This document shows, in pieces, positions 36,541 to 50,630 of a stretch of DNA of 64,000 nt. Every line of letters starts with the position of its first letter. Positions within the stretch are counted from its first letter, which is position 1. The translations under genes were made by a program, and so were the position numbers. This DNA comes from Cherax quadricarinatus (lineage: Eukaryota; Arthropoda; Malacostraca; Decapoda; Parastacidae), in NCBI RefSeq assembly GCF_038502225.1, contig NC_091355.1, positions 10,205,778-10,269,777 of the forward strand, read 5' to 3'. The notes under the pieces were generated by a model. It made no database searches. It was not told where the DNA came from and saw only the letters and a list, made by a program, of their open reading frames with translations.

Positions 36541-37508
36541 CAAGGGAAACACCATCCTGTGTGATGGAATATGACAGTGAAACACCATCCTGTGTGATGG
36601 AATATGACAGTGAAACACCATCCTGTGTGATGGAATATGACAGTGAAACACCATCCTCTGTGACGGAATATGACAGTGAAACACCATCCTGCGTGATGGA
36701 ATATGACAGTGAAACACCATCCTGTGTGACGGAATATGACAGTGAAACACCATCCTGCGTGATGGAATATGACAGTGAAACACCATCCTGCGTGATGGAA
36801 TACGACAGTGAAACACCATCCTGTGTGATGGAATATGACAGTGAAACACCATCCTGTGTGATGGAATATGACAGTGAAACACCATCCTGTGTGATGGAAT
36901 ATGACAGTGAAACACCATCCAGTGTGATGGAATATGACAGTGAAACACCATCCTGTGTGATGGAATATGACAGTGAAACACCATCCTGTGTGATGGAATA
37001 TGACAGTGAAACACCATCCTGTGTGATGGAATATGACAGTGAAACACCATCCTGTGTGATGGAATATGACAGTGAAACACCATCCTGTGTGATGGAATAT
37101 GACAGTGAAACACCATCCTGTGTGACGGAATATGACAGTGAAACACCATCCTGTGTGATGGAATATGACAGTGAAACACCATCCTGTGTGATGCAATATG
37201 ACAGTGAAACACCATCCTGTGTGATGGAATATGACAGTGAAACACCTTCCTGTGTGACGGAATATGACAGTGAAACACCATCCTGCGTGATGGAATATGA
37301 CAGTGAAACACCATCCTGTGTGACGGAATATGACAGTGAAACACCATCCTGCGTGATGGAATATGACAGTGAAACACCATCCTGTGTGATGGAATATAAC
37401 AGTGAAACACCATCCTGTGTGATGGAATATGACAGTGAAACACCATCCTGTGTGATGGAATATGGCAGTGAAACACCATTCTGTGTGATGGAATATGACA
37501 GTGAAACT
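36541..37508. repeat. 33-bp minisatellite, about 29 copies
   Basis: Units with GAAACACCATCCTGTGTGAT and GGAATATGACAGT. Since 33 is 3 x 11 and the unit has no stop in several frames, four long frames result (plus: repeats of MEYDSETPSCV; minus: three others). Changes between units include Met/Thr, Cys/Ser, Glu/Gln, Asp/Asn and Asp/Gly as well as silent ones, so I see no sign of selection on a protein. Confidence 0.95.
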
Positions 37509-37790
37509 TGGCTATCTTTTGTTCCTACAGTGTAACTATCGTATAGACCCGGGTATAAGCACACTGCGGATTTTTGCAATATTTCCCATAGAAAATGCTG
37601 ATGGAGTTGGAGGGGTCGTTTCCCTTCACCAACACTCCTCCCTCACTCTTTCCCCAGCACCTATCCTTACTATAGGTCATCTGAGGACAGTTGTGTCCTA
37701 CACTGGAGATATGGTCTTCTGAAGCATTGGAAAAGTTGATCGTCTTTACTCTGGCATGTTCACTGTTGGATAGACTGAGCGAAGTTGGTA
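37509..37790. other. Unique stretch
   Basis: No coding frame or recognised element seen between two arrays. Confidence 0.55.
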
Positions 37791-38699
37791 GGGATGGACG
37801 GACGTTGTGGAGAGACGGTTGTTGGGTGAGAGTTGTGGGTGAGTGTGGTGGGGAAGGATGTGGGTGAATGTTGTGGGTGAGTGTGCTGGGGAAGGATGTG
37901 GGTGAATGTTGTGGGTGAGTGTGGTGGGGAAGGATGTGTGTGAATGTTGTGGGTTAGTATGGTGTGGAAGGATGTGGGTGAATGTTGTGGGTGAGTGTCG
38001 TGGGGAATGATGTGGGTGAATGTTGTGGGTGAGTGTGGTGGGGAAGGATGTGGGTGAATGTTGTGGGTGAGTGTGGTGGGGAGGGTTGTGGGTGAATGTT
38101 GTGGGTGAGTGTGGTGGAGAAGGATGTGGGTGAATGTTGTGGGTGAGTGTGGTGGGGAAGGATGTGTGTGAATGTTGTGGGTTAGTATGGTGTGGAAGGA
38201 TGTGGGTGAGTGTTGTGGGTGAGTGTTGTGGGGAAGGATGTGGGTGAATGTTGTGGGTGAGTGTGGTGGGGAAGGATGTGGGTGAATGTTGTGGGTGAGT
38301 GTGGTGGGGAGGGTTGTGGGTGAATGTTGTGGGTGAGTGTGGTGGAGAAGGATGTGGGTGAATGTTGTGGGTGAGTGTGGTGGGGAAGGATGTGGGTGAA
38401 TGTTGTGGGTGAGTGTGGTGGGGAAGGATGTGGGCGAATGTTGTGGAGGGGTGTGTGATGGGGAAGGATGTGGGTGAATTTTGTGGGTGAGTGTGGTGTG
38501 GAAGGATGTGGGTGAATGTTGTGGATGAGTGTGGTGGGGAAGGATGTGGGTGAATGTTGTGGGTGAGTGTGGTGGGGAAGGATGTGGGTGAATGTTGTGG
38601 GTGAGTGTGGTGGGGAAGGATGTGGGTGAATTTTGTGGGTGAGTGTGGTGTGGAAGGATGTGGGTGAATGTTGTGGGTGAGTGTGGTGGGGAAGGATGT
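37791..38699. repeat. 38-bp minisatellite, left part
   Basis: About 24 G-rich units (GGGTGAATGTTGTGGGTGAG, TGTGGTGGGGAAGGATGT). Marker variants recur 228 bp apart, that is, six units. The array resumes at 39,714. Confidence 0.95.
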
Positions 38700-39683
38700 C
38701 TATCAGACATAGACAGAGATATACACCACAGCACCGTATCATCCTTTGCGGATGATACTAGGATCTGCATGAGGCTGTCATCTGCTGAGGACGCGGTTAA
38801 CCTCCAAGAAGATATAAACAAAGTTTTCCAGTGGGCAACGGTAAACAATATGATGTTCAATGAGGACAAATTCCAACTACTCCGTTATGGAAAACTGGAG
38901 GAGATAATAACTAGAACAGAGTATACTACTGACTCCGGCCATACAATAGAGCGGAAAAATAATGTAAGGGACCTGGGAGTAGTAATGTCTGAGGATCTCA
39001 CTTTCAAGGATCACAACAGTGCCACGATCGCACGTGCAAAGAAAATGATAGGATAGATAATGAGAACTTTCAAAACGAGAGATGCCAAGCCCATGATGAT
39101 CCTTTTCAAATCACTTGTTCTCTCTAGGCTGGAATACTGCTGTACATTAACATCTCCATTCAAAGCAGGTGAAATCGCAGATCTAGAGAGTGTACAGAGA
39201 TCCTTTACTGCACGTATAAGTTCTGTCAAGCACCTTAACTACTGGGAACGCTTGGAAGCACTTGACTTGTACTCGTTGGAACGCAGGAGGGAGAGATATA
39301 TCATAATCTACACTTGGAAAATCTTGGAAGGAATGGTCCCAAATCTGCACACAGAAATCACTCCCTACGAAAGTAAAAGACTGGACAGGCGATGCAAAAT
39401 GCCCCCAATAAAAAGTAGGGGCGCCATTGGTACACTAAGGGAAAACACCATAAGTGTCAGGGGCCCAAAACTGTATAACAGCCTCCCATCAAGCATTAGG
39501 GGAATTGCCAATAAACCCCTGGCTGCCTTCAAGAGAGAGCTGGACAGATACCTAAAGTCAGTGCCGGATCAGCCGGGCTGTAGCTCGTACGTTGGACTGC
39601 GTGCGGCCAGCAGTAACAGCCTAGTTGATCAGGCCCTGATCCATCGGGAGGCCTGGTCATGGACCGGGCCGCGGGGGCGTTGA
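38700..39683 (+). pseudogene. Reverse transcriptase C-terminal part, one in-frame stop
   Basis: The frame enters the LINE at IDRDIHHSTVSSFADDTRIC, where FADD is the catalytic motif C. It continues through the thumb region (DLGVVMSEDLTFKDH) and the conserved tail found in CR1/L2/Jockey-type elements (SRLEYCCTLTSPF, YWERLEALDLYSLERRRERY, RGPKLYNSLPSSIRG). An in-frame TAG at 39,054-39,056 splits it, and fingers, palm motif A and endonuclease are missing through 5' truncation. It would have acted in target-primed reverse transcription; this copy cannot. Few other lesions suggest a moderately young insertion. Clade assignment (CR1/L2 group) is inference from these motifs. Confidence 0.8.
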
Positions 39684-39713
39684 TCCCCGGAATAACCTCC
39701 AGGTAACCTCCAG
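38700..39713 (+). mobile_element. 5'-truncated non-LTR retrotransposon inserted in the 38-bp array
   Basis: A LINE 3' portion starting just upstream of the reverse transcriptase FADD motif and ending in a doubled AACCTCCAGG tail. The 21-bp GAGTGTGGTGGGGAAGGATG plus T flanks it (38,679-38,699 and 39,714-39,734), consistent with a target-site duplication, though the tandem-repeat target makes its exact length uncertain. A short relative of its 3' end is at 58,699-58,756. Confidence 0.85.
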
Positions 39714-39816
39714 GAGTGTGGTGGGGAAGGATGTGGGTGAATGTTGTGGGTGAGTGTGGTGGGGAGGGATGTGGGTGAATGTTGTGGGTGAGTGTGGTGG
39801 GGAGGGTTGTGGGTGA
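39714..39816. repeat. 38-bp minisatellite, right part
   Basis: About 2.7 more units of the array at 37,791-38,699, displaced by the LINE insertion. 39,817-40,075 is unique with no gene seen. Confidence 0.9.
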
Positions 39817-40075
39817 TGACGGTTGCACAACAAGGTACTCAGGATGTACAATTAATATTACAGACAGTGGGTTACAGTTCGCTATATTCTAAACATTCTG
39901 GGAAACATTTAACTTCAATTTATCTACGTTTGTGTCAGGTCTTCTCTGAGTAAGAGACTTCACCTGCTGAAGACGGTCTCTCCTAGAAAATGTAATACAT
40001 ACATCCTACAATGTATTAGATTTTCCGTTATTTGAAATTTACTTGTTTATTGATGAATATATGTGTGTGTATATA

Positions 40076-40149
40076 TGCAAAACAACCACAGGAGGAGTTG
40101 AATAATAGCTCTAGGTCTTTCGTATTGTAATTAACACATACTCAGGAGC
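40076..40149. mobile_element. Interspersed-repeat fragment (related to 15,741-15,812)
   Basis: Shares CAAAACAACCAC and GAGTTGAATAATAGCTCTAG with the earlier copy. Class unknown. Confidence 0.6.
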
Positions 40150-40174
40150 ATCTTGTGTCGCTTGTTCGCGATTC

Positions 40175-42067
40175 TTGCATAATATGTATGTATATGGAGA
40201 GTATATGGAGTATATGGAGAAAAAGAGAGAGGTTAAGAGAGTGGTGAAGCAATGTAAAAAGAGAGCAAATGAGAGAGTGGGTGAGATGTTATCAACAAAT
40301 TTTGTTGAAAATAAGAAAAAGTTTTGGAGTGAGATTAACAAGTTAAGAAAGCCTAGAGAACAAATGGATTTGTCAGTTAAAAATAGGAGAGGAGAGTTAT
40401 TAAATGGAGAGTTAGAGGTATTGGGAAGATGGAGGGAATATTTTGAGGAATTGTTAAATGTTGATGAAGATAGGGAAGCTGTGATTTCGTGTATAGGGCA
40501 AGGAGGAATAACATCTTGTAGGAGTGAGGAAGAGCCAGTTGTGAGTGTGGGGGAGGTTCGTGAGGCAGTAGGTAAAATGAAAGGGGGTAAGGCAGCCGGG
40601 ATTGATGGGATAAAGATAGAAATGTTAAAAGCAGGTGGGGATATAGTTTTGGAGTGGTTGGTGCAATTATTTAATAAATGTATGGAAGAGGGTAAGGTAC
40701 CTAGGGATTGGCAGAGAGCATGCATAGTTCCTTTGTATAAAGGCAAAGGGGATAAAAGAGAGTGCCAAAATTATAGGGGGATAAGTCTGTTGAGTGTACC
40801 TGGTAAAGTGTATGGTAGAGTTATAATTGAAAGAATTAAGAGTAAGACGGAGAATAGGATAGCAGATGAACAAGGAGGCTTTAGGAAAGGTAGGGGGTGT
40901 GTGGACCAGGTGTTTACAGTGAAACATATAAGTGAACAGTATTTAGATAAGGCTAAAGAGGTCTTTGTGGCATTTATGGATTTGGAAAAGGCGTATGACA
41001 GGGTGGATAGGGGGGCAATGTGGCAGATGTTGCAAGTGTATGGTGTAGGAGGTAGGTTACTGAAAGCAGTGAAGAGTTTTTACGAGGATAGTGAGGCTCA
41101 AGTTAGAGTATGTAGGAAAGAGGGAAATTTTTTCCCAGTAAAAGTAGGCCTTAGACAAGGATGTGTGATGTCACCGTGGTTGTTTAATATATTTATAGAT
41201 GGGGTTGTAAGAGAAGTAAATGCGAGGGTCTTGGCAAGAGGCGTGGAGTTAAAAGATAAAGAATCACACACAAAGTGGGAGTTGTCACAGCTGCTCTTTG
41301 CTGATGACACTGTGCTCTTGGGAGATTCTGAAGAGAAGTTGCAGAGATTGGTGGATGAATTTGGTAGGGTGTGCAAAAGAAGAAAATTAAAGGTGAATAC
41401 AGGAAAGAGTAAGGTTATGAGGATAACAAAAAGATTAGGTGATGAAAGATTGAATATCAGATTGGAGGGAGAGAGTATGGAGGAGGTGAACGTATTCAGA
41501 TATTTGGGAGTGGACGTGTCAGCGGATGGGTCTATGAAAGATGAGGTAAATCATAGAATTGATGAGGGAAAAAGAGTGAGTGGTGCACTTAGGAGTCTGT
41601 GGAGACAAAGAACTTTGTCCTTGGAGGCAAAGAGGGGAATGTATGAGAGTATAGTTTTACCAACGCTCTTATATGGCTGTGAAGTGTGGGTGATGAATGT
41701 TGCAGCGAGGAGAAGGCTGGAGGCAGTGGAGATGTCATGTCTGAGGGCAATGTGTGGTGTGAATATAATGCAGAGAATTCGTAGTTTGGAAGTTAGGAGG
41801 AGGTGCGGGATTACCAAAACTGTTGTCCAGAGGGCTGAGGAAGGGTTGTTGAGGTGGTTCGGACATGTAGAGAGAATGGAGCGAAACAGAATGACTTCAA
41901 GAGTGTATCAGTCTGTAGTGGAAGGAAGGCGGGGTAGGGGTCGGCCTAGGAAAGGTTGGAGGGAGGGGGTAAAGGAGGTTTTGTGTGCGAGGGGCTTGGA
42001 CTTCCAGGAGGCATGCATGAGCGTGTTTGATAGGAGTGAATGGAGACAAATGGTTTTTAATACTTGA
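40175..42067 (+). CDS. Reverse transcriptase of an RTE-like LINE (630 codons, no endonuclease)
   Basis: The protein would copy element RNA at a nicked target site. Motifs in order: a Lys/Arg-rich coiled N-terminal part (residues 15-70); GKAAGIDGIKIEMLKAGG (about 138-155); YRGISLLSVPGKVYGRVI; DEQGGFRKGRGCVDQVF; motif A MDLEKAYDRVD with Asp269; motif B LRQGCVMSPWLFNIFID; motif C FADD at 375-378; motif D KVNTGKSKVM; FRYLGVDVS; and a C-terminal LLRWFGHVERM / RGRGRPRKGW region typical of RTE-related elements. All three catalytic aspartates are present and the frame has no stop. The usual N-terminal AP endonuclease is absent, and the ATG at 40,175 lies in or near the truncation junction, so this start is unlikely to be native. 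An intact frame suggests recent insertion. Confidence 0.85.
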   Translation: MHNMYVYGEYMEYMEKKREVKRVVKQCKKRANERVGEMLSTNFVENKKKFWSEINKLRKPREQMDLSVKNRRGELLNGELEVLGRWREYFEELLNVDEDREAVISCIGQGGITSCRSEEEPVVSVGEVREAVGKMKGGKAAGIDGIKIEMLKAGGDIVLEWLVQLFNKCMEEGKVPRDWQRACIVPLYKGKGDKRECQNYRGISLLSVPGKVYGRVIIERIKSKTENRIADEQGGFRKGRGCVDQVFTVKHISEQYLDKAKEVFVAFMDLEKAYDRVDRGAMWQMLQVYGVGGRLLKAVKSFYEDSEAQVRVCRKEGNFFPVKVGLRQGCVMSPWLFNIFIDGVVREVNARVLARGVELKDKESHTKWELSQLLFADDTVLLGDSEEKLQRLVDEFGRVCKRRKLKVNTGKSKVMRITKRLGDERLNIRLEGESMEEVNVFRYLGVDVSADGSMKDEVNHRIDEGKRVSGALRSLWRQRTLSLEAKRGMYESIVLPTLLYGCEVWVMNVAARRRLEAVEMSCLRAMCGVNIMQRIRSLEVRRRCGITKTVVQRAEEGLLRWFGHVERMERNRMTSRVYQSVVEGRRGRGRPRKGWREGVKEVLCARGLDFQEACMSVFDRSEWRQMVFNT

Positions 42068-42309
42068 CGTGCTGTTGGAGTGTGAGCAAAGTAACATTTA
42101 TGAAGGGATTCAGGGAAACCGGCAGGCCGGACTTGAGTCCTGGAGATGGGAAGTACAGTGCCTGCACTCTGAAGGAGGGGTGTTAATGTTGCAGTTTAAA
42201 AACTGTAGTGTAAAGCACCCTTCTGGCAAGACAGTGATGGAGTGAATGATGGTGAAAGTTTTTCTTTTCGGGCCACCCTGCCTTGGTGGGAATCGGCCAG
42301 TGTGATAAT

Positions 42310-42325
<16 letters not shown>
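40175..42325 (+). mobile_element. RTE-like LINE, 5'-truncated, with 3' UTR and poly(A)
   Basis: An open reverse transcriptase frame is followed by about 240 bp of 3' UTR ending GGCCAGTGTGATAATA and a run of about 16 A. The 5' part (endonuclease) is missing; the true junction is probably between 40,150 and 40,200. The poly(A) runs into an (AT)n tract. Part of the 3' UTR, in reverse, resembles 29,668-29,720. Confidence 0.9.

Positions 42326-42364
<39 letters not shown>
42326..42364. repeat. (AT)n microsatellite
   Basis: Between the LINE poly(A) and a SINE; it may be the tail of the latter. Confidence 0.9.
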
Positions 42365-42368
<4 letters not shown>

Positions 42369-42549
42369 ACTGATCTCTGGCTGAAGGAGACTCGAACCTA
42401 CGAACCTTAGGACAAGGTACGCAGTGCTTTACCAATCTACCCACACTGGACCAATACCTTGGCGTCTACACGTTTGATCCAAGGCAGCCAGCTTTCAGGG
42501 AGAAGGCTTACAGCTTTTCATCTCATCCCCTGCATGCATCAGCCTTACT
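42365..42549 (-). mobile_element. tRNA-derived SINE, copy 1 of a tandem pair
   Basis: On the minus strand: CCAGTGTGGGTAGATTGGTAA (A-box region, written in part) and GGTTCGTAGGTTCGAGTC (B box), then a tail into (AT)n. Compared with copy 2 it lacks 10 bp (GTAGCATCCG). Confidence 0.8.
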
Positions 42550-42599
42550 AGAGATTTGAACAATGCAAGGAATTCGCGAGAGCATGCGAAATATACACA

Positions 42600-43355
<756 letters not shown>

Positions 43356-43455
43356 GTTGTTGATCGTTACTGCCGCACCTACTGCTCTACACCCTCTCTT
43401 ATAATGTTGTTGATCGTTACTGCCGCACCTACTCCTCTACACCCTCTCTTACAAT
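43356..43455. repeat. 50-bp direct duplication
   Basis: GTTGTTGATCGTTACTGCCG through CTACACCCTCTCTTA occurs twice, 50 bp apart, with two differences. 43,456-43,655 holds nothing recognised. Confidence 0.9.
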
Positions 43456-43655
43456 GTTGCAACCCTTCGTGAATATTGTATCGGTTATTACCCCAGTGAG
43501 CTTTGCCACCGTAGAAGCTGTTACAGCTGTCTTGAGCTCACTGCTCATGTTTGTGGTGTCATTTTTATTGGTGTATCACGATTTTTTATGTCTCCCTTTA
43601 TTTGTGGGCAGAAGTGTTCTGAGTTTGTTACTCTCTGGTTTTGAACAACTATGTG

Positions 43656-44823
<1,168 letters not shown>

Positions 44824-44889
44824 ACTCACCTATTTGTGGTTGCAGGGGTCGAGTCATAGCTCCTGGCCCCACCTCTTCACTGATTGCTA

Positions 44890-47714
44890 CTAGGTCCTCT
44901 CTCTCCCTGCTCCATGAGCTTTATCATACCTCGCCTTAAAACTATGTATGGTTCCCGCCTCCACTACTTCACTTTCTAGGCTATTCCACTGCTTGACTAC
45001 TCTATGACTGAAGAAATACTTCCTAACATCCCTTTGATTCATCTGAGTCTTCAACTTCCAATTGTGACCTCTTGTGTCTGTGTCCCATGTCTGGAACATC
45101 CTGTCTTTGTCCACCTTGTCTATTCCGCGCAGTATTTTGTATGTCGTTATCATGTCTTCCCTGACCCTCCTGGCCTCCAGTGTCGTCAGGCCAATTTCCC
45201 TCAACCTTTCTTCGTAGGACAATCCCCGTAGCTCTGGGACTAGTCTTGTTGCAAACCTTTGCACTTTCTCTAATTTCTTGACGTGCTTGACTAGGTGTGG
45301 ATTCCAAACTGGTGCTGCATACTCCAGTATGGGCCTGACGTAAATGGTATACAGAGTCTTGAACGACTCCTTACTGAGGTATCGGAACGCTATCCGTAGG
45401 TTTGCAGCAGTTATCTGATTGATGTGCGCCTCAGGAGATATGCTCGGTGTTATACTCACCCCCAGATCTTTTTCCTTGAGTGAGGTTTGCAGACTTTGGC
45501 CATCTAAACTATATTGTGTCTACGGTCTTCTTTGCCCTTCCCCAATCTTCATGACTTTGCATTTGGCGGGGTTAAACTCAAGGAGCCAGTTGCTGGACCA
45601 GGCTTGTAGCCTGTCCAGGTCTCTTTGTAGTCCTGCCTGATCCTCATCCGATTTGATTCTTCTCATTAACTTCACATCATCTGCAAACAAGGACACTTCT
45701 GAGTCTATCCCTTCCGTTATGTCGTTCACATATACCAAGAACAGCGCAGGTCCTAGGACTGACCCCTGTGGAACCCCGCTTGTCACAGGCGCCCACTCTG
45801 ACACCTCGTCGCGTACAGTGACTCGTTGTTGCCTCCCTGTCAGATATTCTCTGATCCATTGCAGTGCCTTTCCTGTTATGTGTGCCTGATCCTCTAGCTT
45901 TTGCAGTAACCTCTTGTGAAGAACTGTGTCGAAGGCCTTCTTGCAGTCCAAAAATATGCAGTCGATCCACCCCTCTCTCTCTTGTCTTACTTCTGTCACC
46001 TTGTCATAAAACTCTAGTAGGTTTGTGACACAGGATTTTTCCTTCCCTGAAACCGTGCTGGTTGTCAATTATACACTTGTTTCTTTCCAGGTGCCCCACC
46101 ACTCTCCTCCTGATGATCTTCTCCATGACCTTGCATACTATACACGTTAGTGATACAGGTCTGTAGTTTAGTGCCTCATGTCTCTCCCTTTTTAAAAATT
46201 GGGACTACATTTGCCATTTTCCATACCTCAGGGAGTTGCCCAGTTTCAAATGAAGTGTTGAAGATCTTTGTTAATGGCTCACACAATATCTCTGCTCCCT
46301 CTTTAAGGACCCATGGAGAGATGTTGTCTGGTCCCACCGCCTTTGAGGTGTCAAGTTCGCATAGCAGCTTCTTCACCTCCTCCTTGGTTATATGTACCTC
46401 ATCCAGTACTTGCTGGTGTGCCCCCCTGTTCTGATTTCCTGGAGTCCTACTGGTTTCCACTGTAAATACCTCTTTAAATCTTGTGTTGAGCTCCTGACAT
46501 ACCTCTTGGTCATTTCTTGTGAATTCCCCATCACCCTTCCTCAGTCTGATTACCTGGTCCTTGACTGTTGTTTTCCTCCTGATGTGGCTGTACAACAGCT
46601 TCGGGTCAGTCTTTACTTTTGATGCTATGTCATTTTCATATTGTCTCTGAGCCTCCCTTCTTATCTGTGCATATTCGTTTCTGGCTCTTCGGCTGATTTC
46701 TTTATTTTCCTGAGTTCTTTGTCTTCTGTACCTTTTCCTTTCTATAGTACACCTAGTTTTTGCCTCCCTACACCTTTGGGTGAACCAAGGACTCGTTCTG
46801 TTCTTCCCATTATTTCTGTTTCCCTTGGGAACAAACCTCTCCTCTGCCTCCTTGCATTTTGTTGCCACATAGTCCATCATTTTTTTTACTGGTTTTCCTG
46901 TCAGTTCCCTCTCCCACTGAATGTCTTGAAGGAAGTTCCTCATGCCTGAGTAGTTCCCCCTTTTGTAGTTTGGTTTTTCCCAGCCTATTCCTGCTACTCT
47001 CTCCACTTGGAGCTCAACTATGTAGTCGAAGCACAGAACCACATGATCACTAGCTCCCAGGGGTCTTTCATACATGATACCCTCGATGTCCGAACTACTC
47101 AAGGTGAATACAAGGTCCAGCCTTGCTGGTTCATCCTCTTCTCTCTCTCTGGTAGTGTCTCTAACATGTTGATGCATGAGGTTTTCCAGTACCACATGCT
47201 CTCCATGTTTCGGGACCCCCATGGGGCTCCAGGTTTTCCCAATCTCCTTGTGATTGAAATCACCCATAACTAGTAACTTTGCTCCCCCCATGTGTGCTCT
47301 CCTGGCCACCTCGGCTAGTGTGTCGATCATTGCTCTGTTGCTCTCATCATATTCTTCTCTGGGCCTCCTGCAGTTCTGTGGTGGGTTGTACATTACTGCA
47401 ATTATCACCTTATGTCCCTCAGACTGGATTGTTCCTACTAAGTAGTCCCTTTCGCCCGTGCCATCCATTCCTTCCATTTTCTCAAAACCCCACTGGTTTT
47501 TAATGAGCAGTGCAACTCCTCCTCCCCCTCTCCTCCCTCTGTATTTCCTGAGGATTTGATATCCGGATGGAAAGATTGAATCTGTTATTATTCTGGTGAG
47601 TTTTGTTTCTGTGAGTGCTATTATGTCTGGGGATGTCTCCTTGATTCATTCGTGCCACTCCTCATACTTGTTTGTTATTCCATCTGCATTTGTATACCAC
47701 ACCTTCAACTTCAT
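44890..47714 (-). pseudogene. LINE ORF2: AP endonuclease and CR1-type reverse transcriptase, broken
   Basis: Likely start ATG at 47,712-47,714 (MKLKVWYTNADGITNKYEEW). Endonuclease motifs: TETK near 47,605, GDFN near 47,255 and SDH near 47,045. Reverse transcriptase: DTSKAVGPDNISPWVLK, motif A FLDCKKAFD (about 45,945), motif B GVPQGSVLGP (about 45,770), motif C LFADDVKLM (about 45,680), then VRPILEYAAPVWNPHLVKH and the CR1-style tail YEERLREIGLTTLEARR. Lesions: in-frame TGA at 47,646-47,648; frame changes near 46,180-46,190 and in an A-run near 46,035; TAG at about 45,518-45,520; and a loss of five codons (AYGRL in copies E and J) near 45,410. It would nick target DNA and prime cDNA synthesis; this copy cannot. 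Confidence 0.88.
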
Positions 47715-47907
47715 TCTAAGACTGTGGTCTGGGAGGTATATTGGGGTTGGGGAAGTGGGAGACCTGGTAAGGAACTATGGGTTGTTGCTGTGGGGGTGGA
47801 GTTTGTAATGTAGTGAGTGGGGGCATTGGATGTGGCATGGGTGTTTTGATTTAGAGTGTTTGGTTGCACTGGGGTTGACCTGGTTGGGAGGCTTCTATAG
47901 GAAGTTG

Positions 47908-48797
<890 letters not shown>

Positions 48798-48956
48798 ATT
48801 TTGTGTGGAATTATGTGTGGGTTTATTATGTACTGAAGGTAGGTGGCTTGTGCGTTGTAATGTGGAGTCTCAGTGGTCCTTGGCTGCCCACAACTTCTTG
48901 TGACCTGACCCCCAACTTCCTGGGGACTTGACTGACACGTACTTACAGTGTGTGTA
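48798..48956. repeat. Flank repeat, copy 1
   Basis: About 155 bp, roughly 80% identical by eye to 49,878-50,035 (shared GAATTATGTGTGGGTTTATT, GTAGGTGGCTTGTGC and TCTTGTGACCTGAC). Both copies adjoin a (GT)n tract on the same side. Confidence 0.8.
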
Positions 48957-49325
<369 letters not shown>

Positions 49326-49734
49326 ACTCACCTAGTTGTACTCACCTAGTTGAGGTTGCGGGGGTCGAGTCCGAGCTCCTGGCCCCGCCTCTTCACTGAT
49401 CGCTACTAGGTCACTCTCCCTGAGCCGTGAGCTTTATTATACCTCTGCTTAAAGCTATGTATGAATCCTGCCTCCACTACATCGCTTCCCAGACTATTCC
49501 ACTTACTGACTACTCTGTGGCTGAAGAAATACTTCCTAACATCCCTGTGATTCATCTGTGTCTTCAGCTTCCAACTGTGTCCCCTTGTTACTGTATCCAA
49601 TCTCTGGAACATCCTGTCTTTGTCCACCTTGTCAATTCCTCTCAGTATTTTGTATGTCGTTATCATGTCCCCCCTATCTTTCCTGTCCTCCAGTGTCGTC
49701 AGGTTGATTTCCCTTAACCTCTCCTCGTGTGTTT
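49326..49734 (-). mobile_element. CR1-like LINE copy D, 5'-truncated
   Basis: Minus strand: starts GAGGAGAGGTTAAGGGAAAT directly after (AC)n, encodes MITTYKILRGIDKVDKDRMF and VRKYFFSHRVVSKWNSL, and ends with a doubled CAACTAGGTGAGTA tail before (AC)n. Confidence 0.9.
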
Positions 49735-49749
49735 GTGTATGTGTGTGTG

Positions 49750-49823
<74 letters not shown>

Positions 49824-49828
49824 TATGT

Positions 49829-49877
<49 letters not shown>
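49735..49877. repeat. (GT)n microsatellite at the 5' edge of LINE copy D
   Basis: GT with short AT and GTATGT interruptions. Confidence 0.95.
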
Positions 49878-49881
<4 letters not shown>

Positions 49882-50035
49882 TATGTGTCGAATTATGTGT
49901 GGGTTTATTATGTGTCTGAAAAGTAGGTGGCTTGTGCTTGGAGTGTAATGTGGATTCTCAGTGGTCGCTTGTGTTCACAACCTCTTGTGACCTGACTCCC
50001 ACCCTCCTGGGACTTACGCTCACCTACTTACAATG
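49878..50035. repeat. Flank repeat, copy 2
   Basis: Counterpart of 48,798-48,956. Either a tandem duplication of about 1.08 kb or two copies of a dispersed repeat that includes the (GT)n. Confidence 0.8.
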
Positions 50036-50524
50036 TTGCCTATGCCTGCCTGCCACCTAGCTTATAGTAAGTTAATCGCCTTGTTCAATGGATTACCAAT
50101 TGCTATTCCTTATTGAATACTTGAGTGCCTGTTCTTTATCGTGCTATGAGAGTTAGACCATTCACATTCAGCTTGGCGGTTAATTGGAACCTGGAACCCC
50201 ACACCCAAACAACCACTCATAGGTGGATACAGTACTTGTAGTGCAGCTGTAGCAGCCTGTAGATTGTCCAGCTCGATTTGACGTCCTGGCGTAGATCCAG
50301 CTCGATGTGACGTCCTGGCGTAGATCCAGCTCGATGTGACGTCCTGGCGTAGATCCACCTCAATTTCTTCTCGTTAATAATGTACCCTATTCACTGTATT
50401 TCTCTCACTGGTCACACGATTGTTTCACTTTATTATCTTTCTTGGGTGACACTTGACAACGTCACCTTACCACCCACACTAGTCTTCCCACTCTGCGCCA
50501 CAACGTTTTTATTTTCTAGATCAC
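50036..50524. other. Unique stretch with a 29-bp triplication
   Basis: At 50,269-50,357 the unit AGCTCGATGTGACGTCCTGG plus CGTAGATCC is repeated three times. No gene seen in the rest. Confidence 0.7.
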
Positions 50525-50607
<83 letters not shown>

Positions 50608-50630
50608 TGTGTGTTTGTGTGTGTGTGTGT
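50525..50630. repeat. (GT)n microsatellite at the 3' edge of LINE copy E
   Basis: About 105 bp of GT with two TTTG breaks; (AC)n on the LINE sense strand. Confidence 0.96.
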
